Shown piece after piece: positions 6,556-6,946 of a stretch of 6,946 nucleotides of DNA. Position 1 is the first letter of the stretch. Every line of letters begins with the position of its first letter. The position numbers and the translations under genes are program-made. The stretch covers positions 1-6,946 of the forward strand of contig CAKTKM010000081.1 in the NCBI GenBank assembly GCA_934569425.1, read 5' to 3'. This DNA is from an uncultured Oscillospiraceae bacterium (GTDB taxonomy: Bacteria; Bacillota; Clostridia; Oscillospirales; Oscillospiraceae). The notes below the pieces were generated by a model. The model ran no database searches and was not told where the DNA came from. It was given only the letters and a program-made list of their open reading frames with translations.

Positions 6556-6946
6556 TCAGTTCTCTTTTCTCAGTTCAATGATCTGGTCGCGCAGCAGCGC
6601 GGCATACTCGAATTCCAGCATCTTGCTGGCGGCCTTCATTTCCTTTTCCAGACGGGCAATGGTCTCCGCCCGCTCCCGGGCGGACAGCTTCTTCTTGGAG
6701 AGCTTGGATGCCTCCTCGGCGCTGTGACTGATCTCCACCATCTCCCGCACACCCTTGCGGATGGTGCGGGGGGTGATGCCGTGCGCCTTGTTGAAAGCGT
6801 CCTGCAGGGCGCGGCGGCGCTCCGTCTCGTCCATGGCGGCGCGCATGGAGGGCGTCACCGTGTCGGCGTAGAGGATCACCAGACCCTCCGCATTGCGGGC
6901 GGCGCGGCCGATGGTCTGGATCAGACTGGTCTCGCTGCGGAGGAAG
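6556..6946 (-). CDS. uvrB: UvrABC excinuclease subunit B, C-terminal part, truncated by window edge
   Basis: UvrB is the DNA helicase-like subunit that receives lesions from UvrA, verifies damage and recruits the UvrC nuclease. Only the last 129 residues are present. They begin in helicase motif VI (FLRSETSLIQTIGRAARN), continue through the well-conserved GLVILYADTVTPSMRAAMDE and RRRALQDAFNKAHGITP segments, and end in a UVR domain (ARLEKEMKAASKMLEFEYAA followed by LLRDQIIELRKEN), the UvrC-contacting coiled hairpin. The frame is open to the window edge, so no start can be given. The TGA at 6558-6556 is directly followed by the transporter start, making uvrB the upstream member of that cluster. 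Identity is secure because both motif VI and the UVR domain match. Confidence 0.98.
   Translation of the reverse strand, partial: FLRSETSLIQTIGRAARNAEGLVILYADTVTPSMRAAMDETERRRALQDAFNKAHGITPRTIRKGVREMVEISHSAEEASKLSKKKLSARERAETIARLEKEMKAASKMLEFEYAALLRDQIIELRKEN

Overview
This is a GC-rich (by eye about 60%) bacterial chromosomal segment in which every supported gene lies on the minus strand, so the biological reading direction is right to left. The gene content (uvrB, uvrA and a RecD2-type helicase with a YbaK deacylase and a chromosomal TraX-family protein), strong AGGAGG-type ribosome binding sites and a sigma-A-like promoter point to a Gram-positive Firmicute/Clostridia. The GC level and avoidance of TTA, CTA and TCA codons would suit an Oscillospiraceae-like gut anaerobe. 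That placement is inference, not proof.

Layout in transcription order. (1) 6946-6556: the 3' end of uvrB, cut by the window edge. (2) 6552-5641: a ten-TM EamA/DMT transporter starting 3 nt after the uvrB stop. (3) 5677-4970: a TraX-family membrane protein overlapping the transporter by 37 nt. (4) 4945-4463: a YbaK/EbsC Cys-tRNA deacylase, 24 nt further on. (5) 4462-4358: the only AT-rich intergenic gap, carrying a good sigma-A-type promoter and a small inverted repeat at the predicted transcription start. (6) 4357-1529: full-length uvrA. (7) 1528-1482: a 47-nt spacer with a 9-bp hairpin that would bury the next ribosome binding site. (8) 1481-1173: an unrecognised 102-residue single-TM protein. 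(9) 1195-1: the N-terminal 398 residues of a RecD2-like helicase, overlapping the small gene by 23 nt and running off the left edge.

There appear to be two transcription units. The upstream one is uvrB-EamA-traX-ybaK; uvrB and the transporter are probably coupled by stop/start proximity. The second starts at the promoter before uvrA and probably carries uvrA, the small membrane protein and recD2. UvrA and UvrB form the damage-recognition complex of nucleotide excision repair and RecD2 is a 5'-3' helicase linked to repair, so the theme is DNA repair. Three unrelated genes sit between uvrB and uvrA. No mobile element, CRISPR array, tRNA, rRNA or convincing intrinsic terminator was seen. The long plus-strand open frames are antisense shadows. 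The points most worth a second look are the hairpin before the small gene, the small gene itself, and the uvrA promoter region.
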